Assembly (NCBI RefSeq): GCF_050859025.1
Contig: NZ_CP138200.1
Location: 3,410,001 to 3,474,000, forward strand
Length of the DNA: 64,000 bases
From: Wukongibacter sp050859025
GTDB lineage: Bacteria; Bacillota; Clostridia; Peptostreptococcales; Caminicellaceae
Direction: 5' to 3'
A program made the translations under genes and the position numbers. Shown in pieces: positions 8,066 to 16,508 of the stretch. Below the pieces are notes generated by a model. The model made no database searches. It was given only the letters and a program-made list of their open reading frames with translations, and was not told the origin of the DNA. Every line of letters starts with the position of its first letter. The first letter of the stretch is position 1.

Positions 8066-8587
8066 TTAAATTAAAATTATTACTAATGTCAATCCCAGTA
8101 AAACTCCTAGTCTATTGAACATTCTCCCATTCTTATCTTTTTCATTATTAGCCTTTCTTTTCTGTTCATTTAGTAACATTTCCGTATATTGAAAATGTTT
8201 TTTTTGGGTATCCTTATTTCCAAAGCCAAGTTCCTTAGAAAAATCAATAATAATATCTATATCTTCCTTAGAAAGTGATAGACTCTCAATATTTCTATTC
8301 ATTGTTTCTTGCCAAATCTCACCTATTTCGTAGCCTTCTCTGCTGTTGAGCCTCTTCCATGATTCTTCAAATATCCAAGATATACTACTATGACTTCTTT
8401 CCGATAGCTTTTTCATTGCTAGAGGTAATGGAGTCGAATAGTACAATATATATGTTTCTAGACTATTCAATGCATTTATAAAGTAACCAAGCTGCTTTAC
8501 TCTAAGTCCATATCTCAATGCTATAAGATATCCTATTCCTGAGGTAGCTAGCAATAGAATTGAAGCTACTATGAGTTTAAGTACCAT
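8066..8587 (-). CDS. spoIIIAB: Stage III sporulation protein AB
   Basis: SpoIIIAB resembles type II/IV secretion assembly (GspF-like) proteins and partners the ATPase SpoIIIAA. I place the start at the ATG at 8587 (173 aa, like the ~171 aa of B. subtilis) because AGGAGGGAGAAAT precedes it at the ideal distance. An upstream in-frame TTG at 8605 lacks a site. There is an N-terminal membrane helix (LIVASILLLATSGIGYLIAL), the family motif LRVKQLGYFINALNSLETYI, and a C-terminal membrane helix. The start overlaps the end of spoIIIAA by 11 bp, consistent with coupling. Confidence 0.95.
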   Translation of the reverse strand: MVLKLIVASILLLATSGIGYLIALRYGLRVKQLGYFINALNSLETYILYYSTPLPLAMKKLSERSHSSISWIFEESWKRLNSREGYEIGEIWQETMNRNIESLSLSKEDIDIIIDFSKELGFGNKDTQKKHFQYTEMLLNEQKRKANNEKDKNGRMFNRLGVLLGLTLVIILI

Positions 8588-9635
8588 ATTTCTCCCTCCT
8601 ATCAACTAGGAGATCATCATTTAGAATGGTATTACTCTCTAAATCTATTATTTCCTTTACAGTTCCAACTCTAGGCTTATTTGTCAAGATTATAACCCTT
8701 TCAAAGATTTTGTTTTCTATTAATGTCGCAATATTATTTCTCCTGATTATTTCGTCAAGACTATCTCCATGAACAGTTGTTATAAACTTTACCCCGGCAT
8801 TCATTGCCTCTTTTAATGCATATATATCTTCGTCTCTACCTATTTCATCAGTGGCTATTACTCTAGGAGACATTGACCTTATAAGCATTATCATTCCTTG
8901 TGCCTTTGGACATCCATCAAGGACATCGGTTCTCATTCCAAGATCCTTTTGTGGTACACCATCGTAGCATCCTGCAATTTCAGACCTTTCATCCACAACC
9001 GATACATTAATGCCTTTAAAATCATAACTTTTAGTACCATTACTAATAAGTCTTATAATATCCCTTAGTATAGTTGTTTTCCCACATCCCGGTGGAGATA
9101 CTATAAGAGTGTTGAATATTATTTCTGGACCTTTTATTATGTATTTAATTACCTTCTCTCCACAACCGTACTTTTCTCTGGATATACGAATATTTAAGCC
9201 CGATATATCTTTAATGGTTCTAACTTTACCCCCTTCTATTACTGCCTTTCCACAAATTCCTACCCTATGTCCTCCTTTTATAGTTATAAAGCCATTTCTA
9301 ATCTCTTCTTCAAGGGCATATGCAGAATAGTCGGTTACAAGTTGAAAACAAGTTCTTATATCATCCTTATTAATAGTAATGACATCGATGTTTACCTTCG
9401 TGCTTCTTCCATCCTTCGTGAAGTAATAGTCATCTCCACGACAATTTATTATTAAAGGGGAATTAACTCTAAACCTTATTTCCTCCACATCATTTATAAA
9501 TCTATTAGGCAAATTATTGAATATATTTCTGAGCCTAATCGGTAATATTTCTAGAATTTCTCTATTGTTTATGCACTTGCTTTCTCTTAGGTTATTTTTA
9601 TATATTCCAAATTCTTTATCCCCTAGTTTATTCAT
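8577..9635 (-). CDS. spoIIIAA: Stage III sporulation protein AA, secretion-type ATPase
   Basis: SpoIIIAA is the cytoplasmic ATPase that energises the SpoIIIA channel in the mother cell. The 352-aa protein has a Walker A loop (PPGCGKTT, residues 181-188), a Walker B segment (VIATDEIGRDED near 255), and TTVHGDSLDEIIRR. Upstream is EEIRFRVNSPLIINCRG, typical of the SpoIIIAA N-domain. It is ~45 aa longer than the B. subtilis protein, mostly at the N-terminus. The ATG at 9635 is preceded by AGGAGGGACATGTT. It is the first gene of the operon. Sigma-E control is expected from the family, but I could not identify a convincing sigma-E promoter. Confidence 0.96.
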   Translation of the reverse strand: MNKLGDKEFGIYKNNLRESKCINNREILEILPIRLRNIFNNLPNRFINDVEEIRFRVNSPLIINCRGDDYYFTKDGRSTKVNIDVITINKDDIRTCFQLVTDYSAYALEEEIRNGFITIKGGHRVGICGKAVIEGGKVRTIKDISGLNIRISREKYGCGEKVIKYIIKGPEIIFNTLIVSPPGCGKTTILRDIIRLISNGTKSYDFKGINVSVVDERSEIAGCYDGVPQKDLGMRTDVLDGCPKAQGMIMLIRSMSPRVIATDEIGRDEDIYALKEAMNAGVKFITTVHGDSLDEIIRRNNIATLIENKIFERVIILTNKPRVGTVKEIIDLESNTILNDDLLVDRREKYGT

Positions 9636-9697
9636 AACATGTCCCTCCTTTTTATTAAATAATATTTTTTAATTAGAAATTTATGCTTGTTTTTTTA

Positions 9698-9740
9698 CAA
9701 AAAAAATAAAAACTTAGAGATATTAAATCCCTAAGTTTTA
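9698..9740 (-). terminator. Intrinsic terminator, second after the CD1247-like gene
   Basis: On the minus strand, AAACTTAGGGATTT pairs with the mirrored CTCTAAGTTT and is followed by TTTATTTTTTTTG. This is a classical stem plus T tract. It separates the zinc-ribbon gene from the spoIIIA operon. Confidence 0.75.
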
Positions 9741-9763
9741 TCTTAAATAATAGTCTAAAATAT

Positions 9764-9793
9764 AAGAACCCGATACTTTTGTATCGGGTTCTT
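9764..9793 (-). terminator. Perfect 13-bp hairpin after the CD1247-like gene
   Basis: AAGAACCCGATAC and GTATCGGGTTCTT form a perfect 13-bp stem with a four-base loop, eight bases past the stop at 9801. The sequence is symmetrical and could stop transcription from either side. Confidence 0.75.
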
Positions 9794-9800
9794 GATTCTA

Positions 9801-10214
9801 TTATTCGTGATTACAACAACAATCGTCGCATTCTTCAGTTATATGTATAACCTCATCACATTCTGGGCAAGTTACTTCTATTTCCCCCTGTTGATCAAGC
9901 ATATCCTCGTCAACGTATACTATCTCTCCACATGAAGGGCATTCAATTTCATCAAAATCAATAAATTCATCATCATCTAATTCATCAATTTCTTCATAGA
10001 AATCATCTTCTAAATCAGTTAAATCTTCATCTATTGCATCAACGTATTCACTTACTTCAGCTAGACCTTCGTCTAACTCCCCAACTGCTTCAGCAAAATC
10101 TTCAAGGACATCAATAATATGAACTAAAATCTTACCTTCCTTAGTGCTGGCATCTAGCTCCATACCATCTGCTAGTCCTTTAAGATATGAAACCTTTTCG
10201 TTTAAGTAGCTCAT
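9801..10214 (-). CDS. CD1247-type acidic protein with C-terminal zinc ribbon
   Basis: A 137-aa protein. The N-terminal ~55 residues (LNEKVSYLKGLADGMELD, then LVHIIDVLEDFAEAVGEL) match the clostridial CD1247 N-terminal domain. A very acidic middle (DDFYEEIDELDDDEFIDFDE) leads into a zinc ribbon with ECPSCGEIV and TCPECDEVI, plus a tail ECDDCCCNHE with extra cysteines. Such proteins are widespread in spore-forming Clostridia, and the function is unknown to me. The ATG at 10214 is preceded by TGAGGAGGAATACCAT. It stands alone between efp and the spoIIIA operon. Confidence 0.85.
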   Translation of the reverse strand: MSYLNEKVSYLKGLADGMELDASTKEGKILVHIIDVLEDFAEAVGELDEGLAEVSEYVDAIDEDLTDLEDDFYEEIDELDDDEFIDFDEIECPSCGEIVYVDEDMLDQQGEIEVTCPECDEVIHITEECDDCCCNHE

Positions 10215-10346
10215 ATGGTATTCCTCCTCAATTGTTTAAGATTTTTTGTTCCAGATATATAGTTTTACTAAAATCACTATAATATTCTGGATTTATGTAA
10301 CAAAGAGTATAACCCTTTGTTGCAAATACTATTTGTATTATTACCC

Positions 10347-10904
10347 TTATGCTCTAGATAAATACTCTCCAGATCTAGTATCTATTTTAACTCTGTCACC
10401 TTCATTTATGAAAAGTGGTACTTGAACCTCAGCTCCAGTTTCAACCTTTGCTCTCTTTGTAACGTTTGTAGCGGTGTCACCTTTAATACCAGGCTCTGTT
10501 TCAACAACTTCTAACTCAACAAAGTTTGGAGGAGCCACCTGGAAACATTTACCTTTATAGAACTTTAATGTAGCATTCTCGTTTTCTCTGATATATTTAA
10601 TTGCACCTTCAACCTGCTCTTCAGTAAGCGGTATTTGCTCATATGTTTCATTATCCATGAAATAATAAAGCTCTCCATCATTATATAAGTACTGCATATC
10701 TTTAGTTTCAATATGAGCCTTTGGGAACTTATCATTTGGATTGAAAGCTTCTTCTCTAATAGAACCAGTAATTATACTCTTATACTTAGTTCTTACAAAG
10801 GCAGCTCCTTTTCCTGGCTTAACATGCTGGAAGTCAACAACCACAAATGGTTGACCATTAATTTCAAAAGTTACACCTTTTCTAAAATCTCCTGCTGAAA
10901 TCAT
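10347..10904 (-). CDS. efp: Elongation factor P
   Basis: EF-P binds the ribosome near the E site and relieves stalling at polyproline stretches. The 185-aa length is exactly typical. The modifiable loop is HVKPGKGAAFVRTK, with Lys32 at the tip, so this is a lysine-type EF-P. The three beta-barrel domains end with DTRSGEYLSRA. The ATG at 10904 follows GGAGGGATTGTTAA. In Clostridia efp commonly lies directly after an M24 peptidase gene, as here. Confidence 0.97.
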   Translation of the reverse strand: MISAGDFRKGVTFEINGQPFVVVDFQHVKPGKGAAFVRTKYKSIITGSIREEAFNPNDKFPKAHIETKDMQYLYNDGELYYFMDNETYEQIPLTEEQVEGAIKYIRENENATLKFYKGKCFQVAPPNFVELEVVETEPGIKGDTATNVTKRAKVETGAEVQVPLFINEGDRVKIDTRSGEYLSRA

Positions 10905-11054
10905 TTAACAATCCCTCCATAGTACTTTAATTCATAATTTACTTATTTGTAGCCATATTTCAATCCACATGAGAAATTTGACTAATTAATATATATTAAC
11001 TGAACCTATAAAGGACACAACATTAAGACACTGTCAATTTTTAAAGTCGGTTTC

Positions 11055-12116
11055 CTATAGTTCAATTAAATGCTTAGGAGACTTTGACAGTCTCTCACAT
11101 CCATTTTCAGTAACAACAATTAAATCTTCAATTCTAACTCCACCAAAATCAGGTAAGTATATACCAGGCTCATCGGTAACCACCATATTTGCTTTCAAAA
11201 TGTCCTTCCCGAGTGGAGATAATCTAGGTGATTCATGTACTTCTAAACCTACTCCGTGACCTAATCCATGTCCAAAATATTCCCCAAATCCCTTGGCTTC
11301 TATAATACCCCGAGCCACCTTATCAGCCTCATATCCTGTAATACCAGGTTTTATGGCTTCTAATGCAGTTTCTTGAGCCTCTAAAACAACATTATATATC
11401 TCTTTTTGCTTCTCAGACGCCTTACCAACTACAACTGTTCTTGTCATATCAGAACAATATCCATTATATATACATCCAAAATCTAAAGTTACAAAGTCAC
11501 CATTCTCAATCACCTTGTGGGATGCAACACCATGAGGCATAGAGGAACGTATACCAGAAGCAACTATACTGTCAAATGAGGTTCCTGTAGCTCCTTTTTT
11601 CTTCATGAAATTCTCTATTTCCAAAGCTACTTCCCATTCAGTAATTCCCGGCTTTATTACTTCACATATGTATTCAAAGGCTTCATCAGCAATTTGAGCT
11701 GCCTTTTTAATCTCTTCTATTTCATCTTGGTCCTTTATCATTCTTAGTTTATCTAGAGTATCCCTTAAGGGCTTCAGGGATATACCCATAAGCTTGTCAT
11801 TAAAATCATTATATTGGCTAACAGTCACAAATGCATCTTCAAAACCTAAGTTTTTTAGACCTAACTCATTTAATATATCATATAAGGTTCTATCATTAGT
11901 ATGTTTAAGTATCTCAAATCCCTCACATTGCTTTGAGGCCTGATTGACATATCTGAAATCTGTAATGAAGAAATTCTTCTCTTCAGTGATAACAACATAA
12001 CCAGATGTGCCAGTAAAACCAGATAAATATCTTCTATTTTCGGGCTTAAATACTATAGCAGAGTCTAGATTATTCTCATTAAGGCTTTTTTTAAATCTTT
12101 CAACCTTATTATTCAT
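11055..12116 (-). CDS. M24 family Xaa-Pro aminopeptidase/dipeptidase
   Basis: A metallopeptidase releasing N-terminal residues before proline. The 353-aa protein has a creatinase N-domain (residues 1-125) and a pita-bread catalytic domain. All five metal ligands are present: D212 and D223 (LDFGCIYNGYCSD), H287 (FGHGLGHGVG), E316 (DEPGIY) and E330 (VRIED). A further motif, SGIRSSMPHG, is near residue 190. The length and order match clostridial PepP/YqhT-like enzymes encoded upstream of efp. Aminopeptidase versus dipeptidase activity cannot be told from sequence alone. Confidence 0.94.
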   Translation of the reverse strand: MNNKVERFKKSLNENNLDSAIVFKPENRRYLSGFTGTSGYVVITEEKNFFITDFRYVNQASKQCEGFEILKHTNDRTLYDILNELGLKNLGFEDAFVTVSQYNDFNDKLMGISLKPLRDTLDKLRMIKDQDEIEEIKKAAQIADEAFEYICEVIKPGITEWEVALEIENFMKKKGATGTSFDSIVASGIRSSMPHGVASHKVIENGDFVTLDFGCIYNGYCSDMTRTVVVGKASEKQKEIYNVVLEAQETALEAIKPGITGYEADKVARGIIEAKGFGEYFGHGLGHGVGLEVHESPRLSPLGKDILKANMVVTDEPGIYLPDFGGVRIEDLIVVTENGCERLSKSPKHLIEL

Positions 12117-12360
12117 ATATATACCCCCATTATAATATATTAATGTTAAATACTTATTATCTTTTCCACATCCTACTAAATAATAATAACATAAAAATCT
12201 ATGTTTGAATACAATTTATTGCTGCTTAGGTCTTTGCTTTATTATTTACAAAATATCTTATTTATAAACTGATATAGAGTTTTAAGTAAAATTATCAATT
12301 TCCACACATTAGAACCTGCCAAAAGCATTGATTATTTTGATATGTATAAATTAATCTCTT

Positions 12361-12469
12361 TTATAGGGATTCAAGTAGAGACTTTAATTTATACATGTCC
12401 AAAACTCCCAGAAACACTGAGTATTTGTACATGTATAAATTAAGTTCTACTATTTGAACCCTATATATA
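12361..12469. repeat. Intergenic palindromic repeat, copy 2
   Basis: Same orientation as copy 1 and almost identical to it, with GGGATTCAAGTAGAGACT at the left and CTACTATTTGAACCC at the right. Just before it (12335-12357), GATATGTATAAATTAATCTC looks like a half-copy of the divergent type seen at 46453. Otherwise the 516-bp gap between the M24 gene and the ComFB gene holds no gene that I can support. Confidence 0.85.
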
Positions 12470-12632
12470 TAAACAACATTAGCATTTAGAATAAATTCCA
12501 AAAAAACAATTAATTCTTCTACATTTTTCATTTAAAATCCATTAAACCTTAAAATTGTTTATATTCATACAAACTCTATATAACTAGAACATAAATAGAG
12601 AGTACCTAAGTAATACTAGGTACTCAACTCAT

Positions 12633-12896
12633 CTAATGTCTTGGATTCTTCATCACAACATCTATGGCATCTATTAATGCCTTCATTACATCGGTCTCAA
12701 ATTGACTACTCATTTCATCCACCTTAGAATATAACGCCCCTTTATCAGTAACAACATAATGGGGTTTTAGCTTGTTTAGGGCAATTGCCTTTATATCCAA
12801 CAGACACTTATCACATGTACAAATATTGTCGAAAGCTCTAAGTAAATTTGGTAATGTATGGTCTATAGCAATTTCCATATAGTTTTTTAAAAACAT
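12633..12896 (-). CDS. ComFB family protein
   Basis: A small protein of the late competence ComFB family (ComFB lies in the B. subtilis comF operon; role poorly known). The pattern is YMEIAIDHTLPNLL near residue 6, CTCDKCLLDIKAIALNKLKPHYV, with a cysteine cluster that probably binds a metal, and the tail VMKALIDAIDVVMKNPRH. I use the ATG at 12896 (87 aa), six to seven bases after AGGGGTG; a GTG three codons upstream is unlikely. It is monocistronic. No comFA or comFC is visible nearby. Confidence 0.88.
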   Translation of the reverse strand: MFLKNYMEIAIDHTLPNLLRAFDNICTCDKCLLDIKAIALNKLKPHYVVTDKGALYSKVDEMSSQFETDVMKALIDAIDVVMKNPRH

Positions 12897-13054
12897 ATAT
12901 ATCACCCCTAGGTATAGTTTTTATTCTATCTTAATTTTATTACAAAATATTAGTATATTCAACAAAATTTATTAATGAAGTGTAATCATATTTCTTTAGC
13001 TTATGAATATTATATTTAAATATGTATATTTGACAGAAGAAAGGATGATTATAG

Positions 13055-13264
13055 ATGAATACATGTGACTTCATCTCAAAATGCTCTTATATCAACAAAA
13101 CTGTAAGGTATGAAAAATCATATACAAATGTGATGAAATCTAATTTTTGTAGGTTCTACTTCAAAAGCTGTGCTATTTGGAAAATTGCCAATAGTAATGG
13201 ACTAGAGAATGTCCCGAAAAACCTTTTACCCTTCCAGCACAGAATAATTAATAGGGTTTTGTAG
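13055..13264 (+). CDS. Small cysteine-patterned protein, unknown function
   Basis: A 69-aa protein with the spacing C-x7-C near the start (CDFISKCSY), then FCRFYFKSCAIW and LENVPKNLLP. This arrangement recurs in short proteins of anaerobes annotated as hypothetical, where the four cysteines might hold a metal. No activity is known to me. The start is supported by AGAAAGGATGATTATAG before the ATG, and a hairpin terminator follows at 13344. It stands alone between the minus-strand ComFB gene and the small hydrophobic paralogues. Confidence 0.7.
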   Translation: MNTCDFISKCSYINKTVRYEKSYTNVMKSNFCRFYFKSCAIWKIANSNGLENVPKNLLPFQHRIINRVL

Positions 13265-13343
13265 CATAGATCTTTGTATGGCCTTTACTCAGTCACTAAG
13301 GACTAATTCAAATTATAATTTTACATAGAGATTATTACTTTGG

Positions 13344-13388
13344 AAAAGTCTCGGAAAATACATTACTTGCATCCTTCCGAGACTTTTT
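13344..13388 (+). terminator. Intrinsic terminator after the 69-aa gene
   Basis: AAAAGTCTCGGA pairs with TCCGAGACTTTTT across a ~20-base loop and continues into T residues. It lies 80 bp past the stop of the upstream plus-strand gene. The remaining gap up to 13600 shows nothing else I can support. Confidence 0.7.
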
Positions 13389-13623
13389 ATTCTTTATATC
13401 CATATCAAGCACAGCTTTTACACAAGTCATAACCGCTTATTATTTCCTCTTCTTAAATTGTCCAATTCATAATTATATCCCCTTCAGTTTAACCTAAATA
13501 CAAATTGAAAATTATACAGCAATCTACCTTTGGTTCATCAGATTTTTTATAACATATTGAACTTTTATTGAATATTATATTATCAAGCAAAGTTACATTT
13601 AGATGCCCGTAGGAGGTGAATTA

Positions 13624-13791
13624 ATGTCTGATAATTTGTTTAATGGATTACTTGGTGGTTTAGGTAAAGACAATAATTTATTACTTTTAATAGCACTACT
13701 TTTCCTTTTCGGTGGCGGCAGTAATATATTTGGAGACCTTGGCAGCCTCGGCAATCTTGGAAACTTCGGAGGTTCATCAGGTGGAAGTTGA
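13624..13791 (+). CDS. Small hydrophobic Gly-rich protein, paralogue 1
   Basis: A 55-aa protein starting MSDNLFNGLLGGLGKD, followed by a short hydrophobic helix (NNLLLLIALLFLFGG) and a Gly/Ser-rich tail. The ATG at 13624 follows AGGAGGTGAATTA; a longer reading from 13603 has no such site. The next gene (14037) encodes a protein sharing the first ~30 residues. The composition is reminiscent of small membrane proteins made late in sporulation, but I recognise no named family, so a coat or membrane role is only a guess. Confidence 0.75.
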   Translation: MSDNLFNGLLGGLGKDNNLLLLIALLFLFGGGSNIFGDLGSLGNLGNFGGSSGGS

Positions 13792-13877
13792 GGATAAACT
13801 CCTTTAGACTTGGTAAGTTTAAAAAAATTCTATGTCTTTAACTTGAAAATCAAATATTTCAAATTGATATAAATCTT

Positions 13878-13922
13878 AAAAAAAGATAGAAGACTGGATT
13901 TTCGCCGGTTTTCTATCTTTTA
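13878..13922 (+). terminator. Intrinsic terminator between the 55-aa paralogues
   Basis: AAAAGATAGAA-ACTGG pairs with CCGGT-TTCTATCTTTT around an ATTTTCG loop. It ends the first paralogue transcript, so the two genes are probably expressed separately. Confidence 0.75.
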
Positions 13923-14036
13923 ATTAATTTTTTATACTATTTTCACTTTTTTATATTTATACTTTAACAAATTACTAGCCTCCGGAATATTATACTAGTG
14001 AGTCAAAATGTTTTTCTAATTCTTGGAGGTGAATAT

Positions 14037-14204
14037 ATGTCTGATAATTTTTTAAATGGATTACTTGGTGGTTTAGGAAAAGATGGTAACAATCTTTTGC
14101 TACTAATACTCCTCCTTTTCTTATTTAGCAACGGTAACATATTAGGTGACCTTTTTGGTAGTCAATCCGAACCAGAGCCTCAAGGCCGCCGCAGACCATA
14201 TTAG
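14037..14204 (+). CDS. Small hydrophobic protein, paralogue 2
   Basis: A 55-aa protein beginning MSDNFLNGLLGGLGKDGN, with a hydrophobic stretch NLLLLILLLFLFSNGN. Its hydrophilic tail (SQSEPEPQGRRRPY) differs from the Gly/Ser tail of its neighbour. The ATG follows TTGGAGGTGAATAT. The shared N-terminus and membrane segment with divergent C-termini indicate a tandem duplication with tail specialisation. The function is unknown. Confidence 0.75.
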   Translation: MSDNFLNGLLGGLGKDGNNLLLLILLLFLFSNGNILGDLFGSQSEPEPQGRRRPY

Positions 14205-14213
14205 CTGAAAGCC

Positions 14214-14242
14214 GAGGGAGATAAAAGCTCTCTCTTTTACTA
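14214..14242 (+). terminator. Terminator after paralogue 2
   Basis: GAGGGAG pairs with CTCTCTC (one G-T pair) around ATAAAAG and is followed by TTTTAC, ten bases after the stop. Confidence 0.55.
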
Positions 14243-14278
14243 TTCCTAAAAATATTACAATATGCCTAAGAGTAAGAA

Positions 14279-14325
14279 GGGACAGCATAGGGTGTAATTC
14301 TATTACATAGCTGTCCTTATTTTTT
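14279..14325 (+). terminator. Hairpin between convergent genes
   Basis: GGACAGCATAG pairs with CTATTACATAGCTGTCC-type sequence and is followed by TTATTTTTT on the plus strand. It lies between convergent genes and abuts the stop of the DUF421 gene, so it may serve both. Confidence 0.6.
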
Positions 14326-15013
14326 ACACTACTCCCCTTTTATTCACATAAAGGCTACCATTACTTTGAAGCTCTGCATAAATTACATTCTCTATAGAAT
14401 CGATTCCTAGAAGCCTCAATTGACATAGGAGCCACTCTTCACTTAGGTCAAATTCACTCATATTCCTTTTAACTATTTTCCCATCGAGAATAAGGGCAAT
14501 AGGCATGAACTTACGTATGATTATTGGTACTCTCATATCTTTTTTGGTCACTAGCTCATTTTCGGGATTTTTTAAAACACTCAATTGTCCATTGGACTCT
14601 AAAATAGCATAATCCACTTCCTTAATTGAAAAAACATTCTTATTCCGCAAAAGCATATTCAGATCATCTATAGTTAATTTTAGTGAGTCTAATGATTTTT
14701 CTACAATTTTTCCTTTCTTTATGACAATAGTCGGTTCCCCATCAACTATTATTCTAACCCTTGACGATTTTAGACTTATATATTCAAAAATAAATACAAA
14801 TATTGACCAAGAAACTAGTCCAACAACTGCATCCATAACTTTAACATTTCGATAAACCACCATATCCCCTGCCATATTTCCAATTGAAATTCCTGTAATA
14901 TATGTAAGATAGGTCAGTTGTCCTAATTGCTTTTTCCCTACAAATCGCGTTATAAGTAATAGTATTGAAAATCCTAGCAATGCTTTTAGCGGCACTATTA
15001 TAATGGATTCCAT
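14324..15013 (-). CDS. DUF421 (YetF-like) membrane protein
   Basis: A 229-aa YetF/DUF421 protein. Three N-terminal membrane helices lie at about residues 4-22, 36-55 and 62-80. A soluble part follows, with RVRIIVDGEPTIVIKKGKIV and LKLTIDDLNMLLRNKNVFSIKEVDYAILESNG-type sequence. The C-terminal domain contains LILDGKIVKRNMSEFDLSEE. The length and order match the family, members of which are linked to spore-envelope or germination roles in Bacilli. The ATG at 15013 is preceded by CGGAGGAACCTAT. It is monocistronic. Confidence 0.9.
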   Translation of the reverse strand: MESIIIVPLKALLGFSILLLITRFVGKKQLGQLTYLTYITGISIGNMAGDMVVYRNVKVMDAVVGLVSWSIFVFIFEYISLKSSRVRIIVDGEPTIVIKKGKIVEKSLDSLKLTIDDLNMLLRNKNVFSIKEVDYAILESNGQLSVLKNPENELVTKKDMRVPIIIRKFMPIALILDGKIVKRNMSEFDLSEEWLLCQLRLLGIDSIENVIYAELQSNGSLYVNKRGVV

Positions 15014-15340
15014 AGGTTCCTCCGATAGTTGATTAATAAATTAACTCGACTAGCTAATAAAATAAAAATACAAAGCTTTAAGTACCTAAGGAATATCAAT
15101 GTACCCTACCAAATAAACTAGCACAATAGGTTAAATTACATAAAGAAATATTCCTAAAGCATTAAATTAATGATTCAGCTTTCTAATTTAAAACTAGTAT
15201 TTGATTTAAACAAAAAAATATTACAATACAACTAATAGAAAATAACCATATAGATTTTTTACTATTAACACAGCAATATGAGTGAACCTATTCAACTTTT
15301 TATATCCCATTTTTCTTATATAATTCTTAATTTTCTGATA

Positions 15341-15410
15341 TAATAATATAGATTAAACTTTCTCTATATTTATGACCTTCTTAGAGTGCCATCTAAGAAG
15401 GTCCTTTTTT
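15341..15410 (+). ncRNA. Possible short transcript ending in a strong terminator
   Basis: A plus-strand terminator (GACCTTCTTAGA / TCTAAGAAGGTC, then CTTTTTT, 15374-15410) has no plus-strand gene upstream. A TATAAT-like box at about 15341 could start a ~60-nt RNA. On the minus strand the stem lacks a T tract, so it does not serve the thioesterase gene. The rest of the 575-bp gap is AT-rich with nothing else identifiable. Confidence 0.3.
15374..15410 (+). terminator. Strong orphan terminator
   Basis: A perfect 12-bp stem with a six-base loop is followed by CTTTTTT on the plus strand. No gene on that strand reads into it. Confidence 0.75.
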
Positions 15411-15587
15411 CTGATAAATTTTCAGATAAAATCTCAAAGCCAGAAGCCTTGATAAGAATGAATCAACTTTCTTTATTCTATTTTGCTAATAGACATTTCT
15501 ATATGCACTTGTTTCTTTTCTAATGTTGTTAATTACTCAATACCCTCAAGCATACGAAGAAGTACACCTATTTTAATTTTAACAAGA

Positions 15588-16508
15588 CTAATTATTATTT
15601 AAATCTATTAGTATGTTTTGTAATACTTCATTTAACTTTGAAGAAAGCGAATTTATATGAGTGCCAAGCATGGAATAATGATCTCCATCAACCTCATATT
15701 TTATAGCTTTATTAGAGTATTTACTCCATTCATCTATAGCATCAATTGACATTTCCTTTGCTTTAAATAGATGTACAGTAGCTTGTAGTTTGTTTTCTGG
15801 TATATGAAATACTCTTGCATCATGGAGAGTTCTCATTATATTAATTCCATAAAACATATCATACAATAAAGTGTTTTCTATATTAGGAATATTAAGACAT
15901 AGACCAACTTTATCCATTTTAATAAAAAGCTCTTTATCAAAGTTTTCTTCTGTTAATTCATCCCTCACAATCGTCCAAAATTTAACCACATCATTACAAT
16001 CTACTAACTTGTCCTTTAGTTCTTTATTTGTTATAAAGCTGCAAATAAAATCAGTTTCTGATTCAATTGAAAAATCCTTACTATGTATTTGAGAAAAATA
16101 TTTGGGAGGTAGTGTGTCAAATAGACCACAAAAGCCTATTTGATTACCCATAATCTCAAGCTGACTTGCCATCTGAAATGCAATATTTCCACCAACACAC
16201 CATCCAATCAAAAAGTATGGTCCATCTGGCTGAATTTTCTTTATTTCTTTAATATACTTTTTAGCTATATCCTCTATAGTTATTTTTTTAGGAACAAATC
16301 TAATATCATCATTTAGTGTTATTCCATATATAGAGAAATCATTATGTATCAATTCACTAAGCAAAAAGCAGGAGTCTAATCTTCCTGTCCCGTCATGAAT
16401 AATAAATATCTTCTTAGTATCTGTTTTTCTTTTTCTTAAGGTAATGACCTTTCTCTTGACATGATATCTAGGATTGATATCTATCATCGCAGTTTCTTCA
16501 ATCATCAT
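15588..16508 (-). CDS. Stand-alone alpha/beta-hydrolase thioesterase with Cys nucleophile
   Basis: A 306-aa type-I-like thioesterase domain encoded separately after the NRPS. Expected job: releasing the peptide from the last carrier protein by hydrolysis or transfer. The nucleophile elbow reads IGWCVGG with Cys104 where GxSxG has serine (codon TGT seen directly). The remaining triad is probably D131 (GLFDTLPP) and H277 (DGDHYSM). About 30 residues precede the hydrolase core. The ATG at 16508 overlaps the NRPS stop (ATGA), and AGGAGGTATC lies inside the last NRPS codons, so the two are translationally coupled. A C-terminal releasing domain detached from its synthetase is the likeliest origin. 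Confidence 0.85.
   Translation of the reverse strand: MMIEETAMIDINPRYHVKRKVITLRKRKTDTKKIFIIHDGTGRLDSCFLLSELIHNDFSIYGITLNDDIRFVPKKITIEDIAKKYIKEIKKIQPDGPYFLIGWCVGGNIAFQMASQLEIMGNQIGFCGLFDTLPPKYFSQIHSKDFSIESETDFICSFITNKELKDKLVDCNDVVKFWTIVRDELTEENFDKELFIKMDKVGLCLNIPNIENTLLYDMFYGINIMRTLHDARVFHIPENKLQATVHLFKAKEMSIDAIDEWSKYSNKAIKYEVDGDHYSMLGTHINSLSSKLNEVLQNILIDLNNN

Noticed and set aside
9636..9700. Sigma-E promoter for spoIIIAA
   Set aside because: AGCATAAATTT could be a -10, but no matching -35 at the right distance; not reported as a feature.
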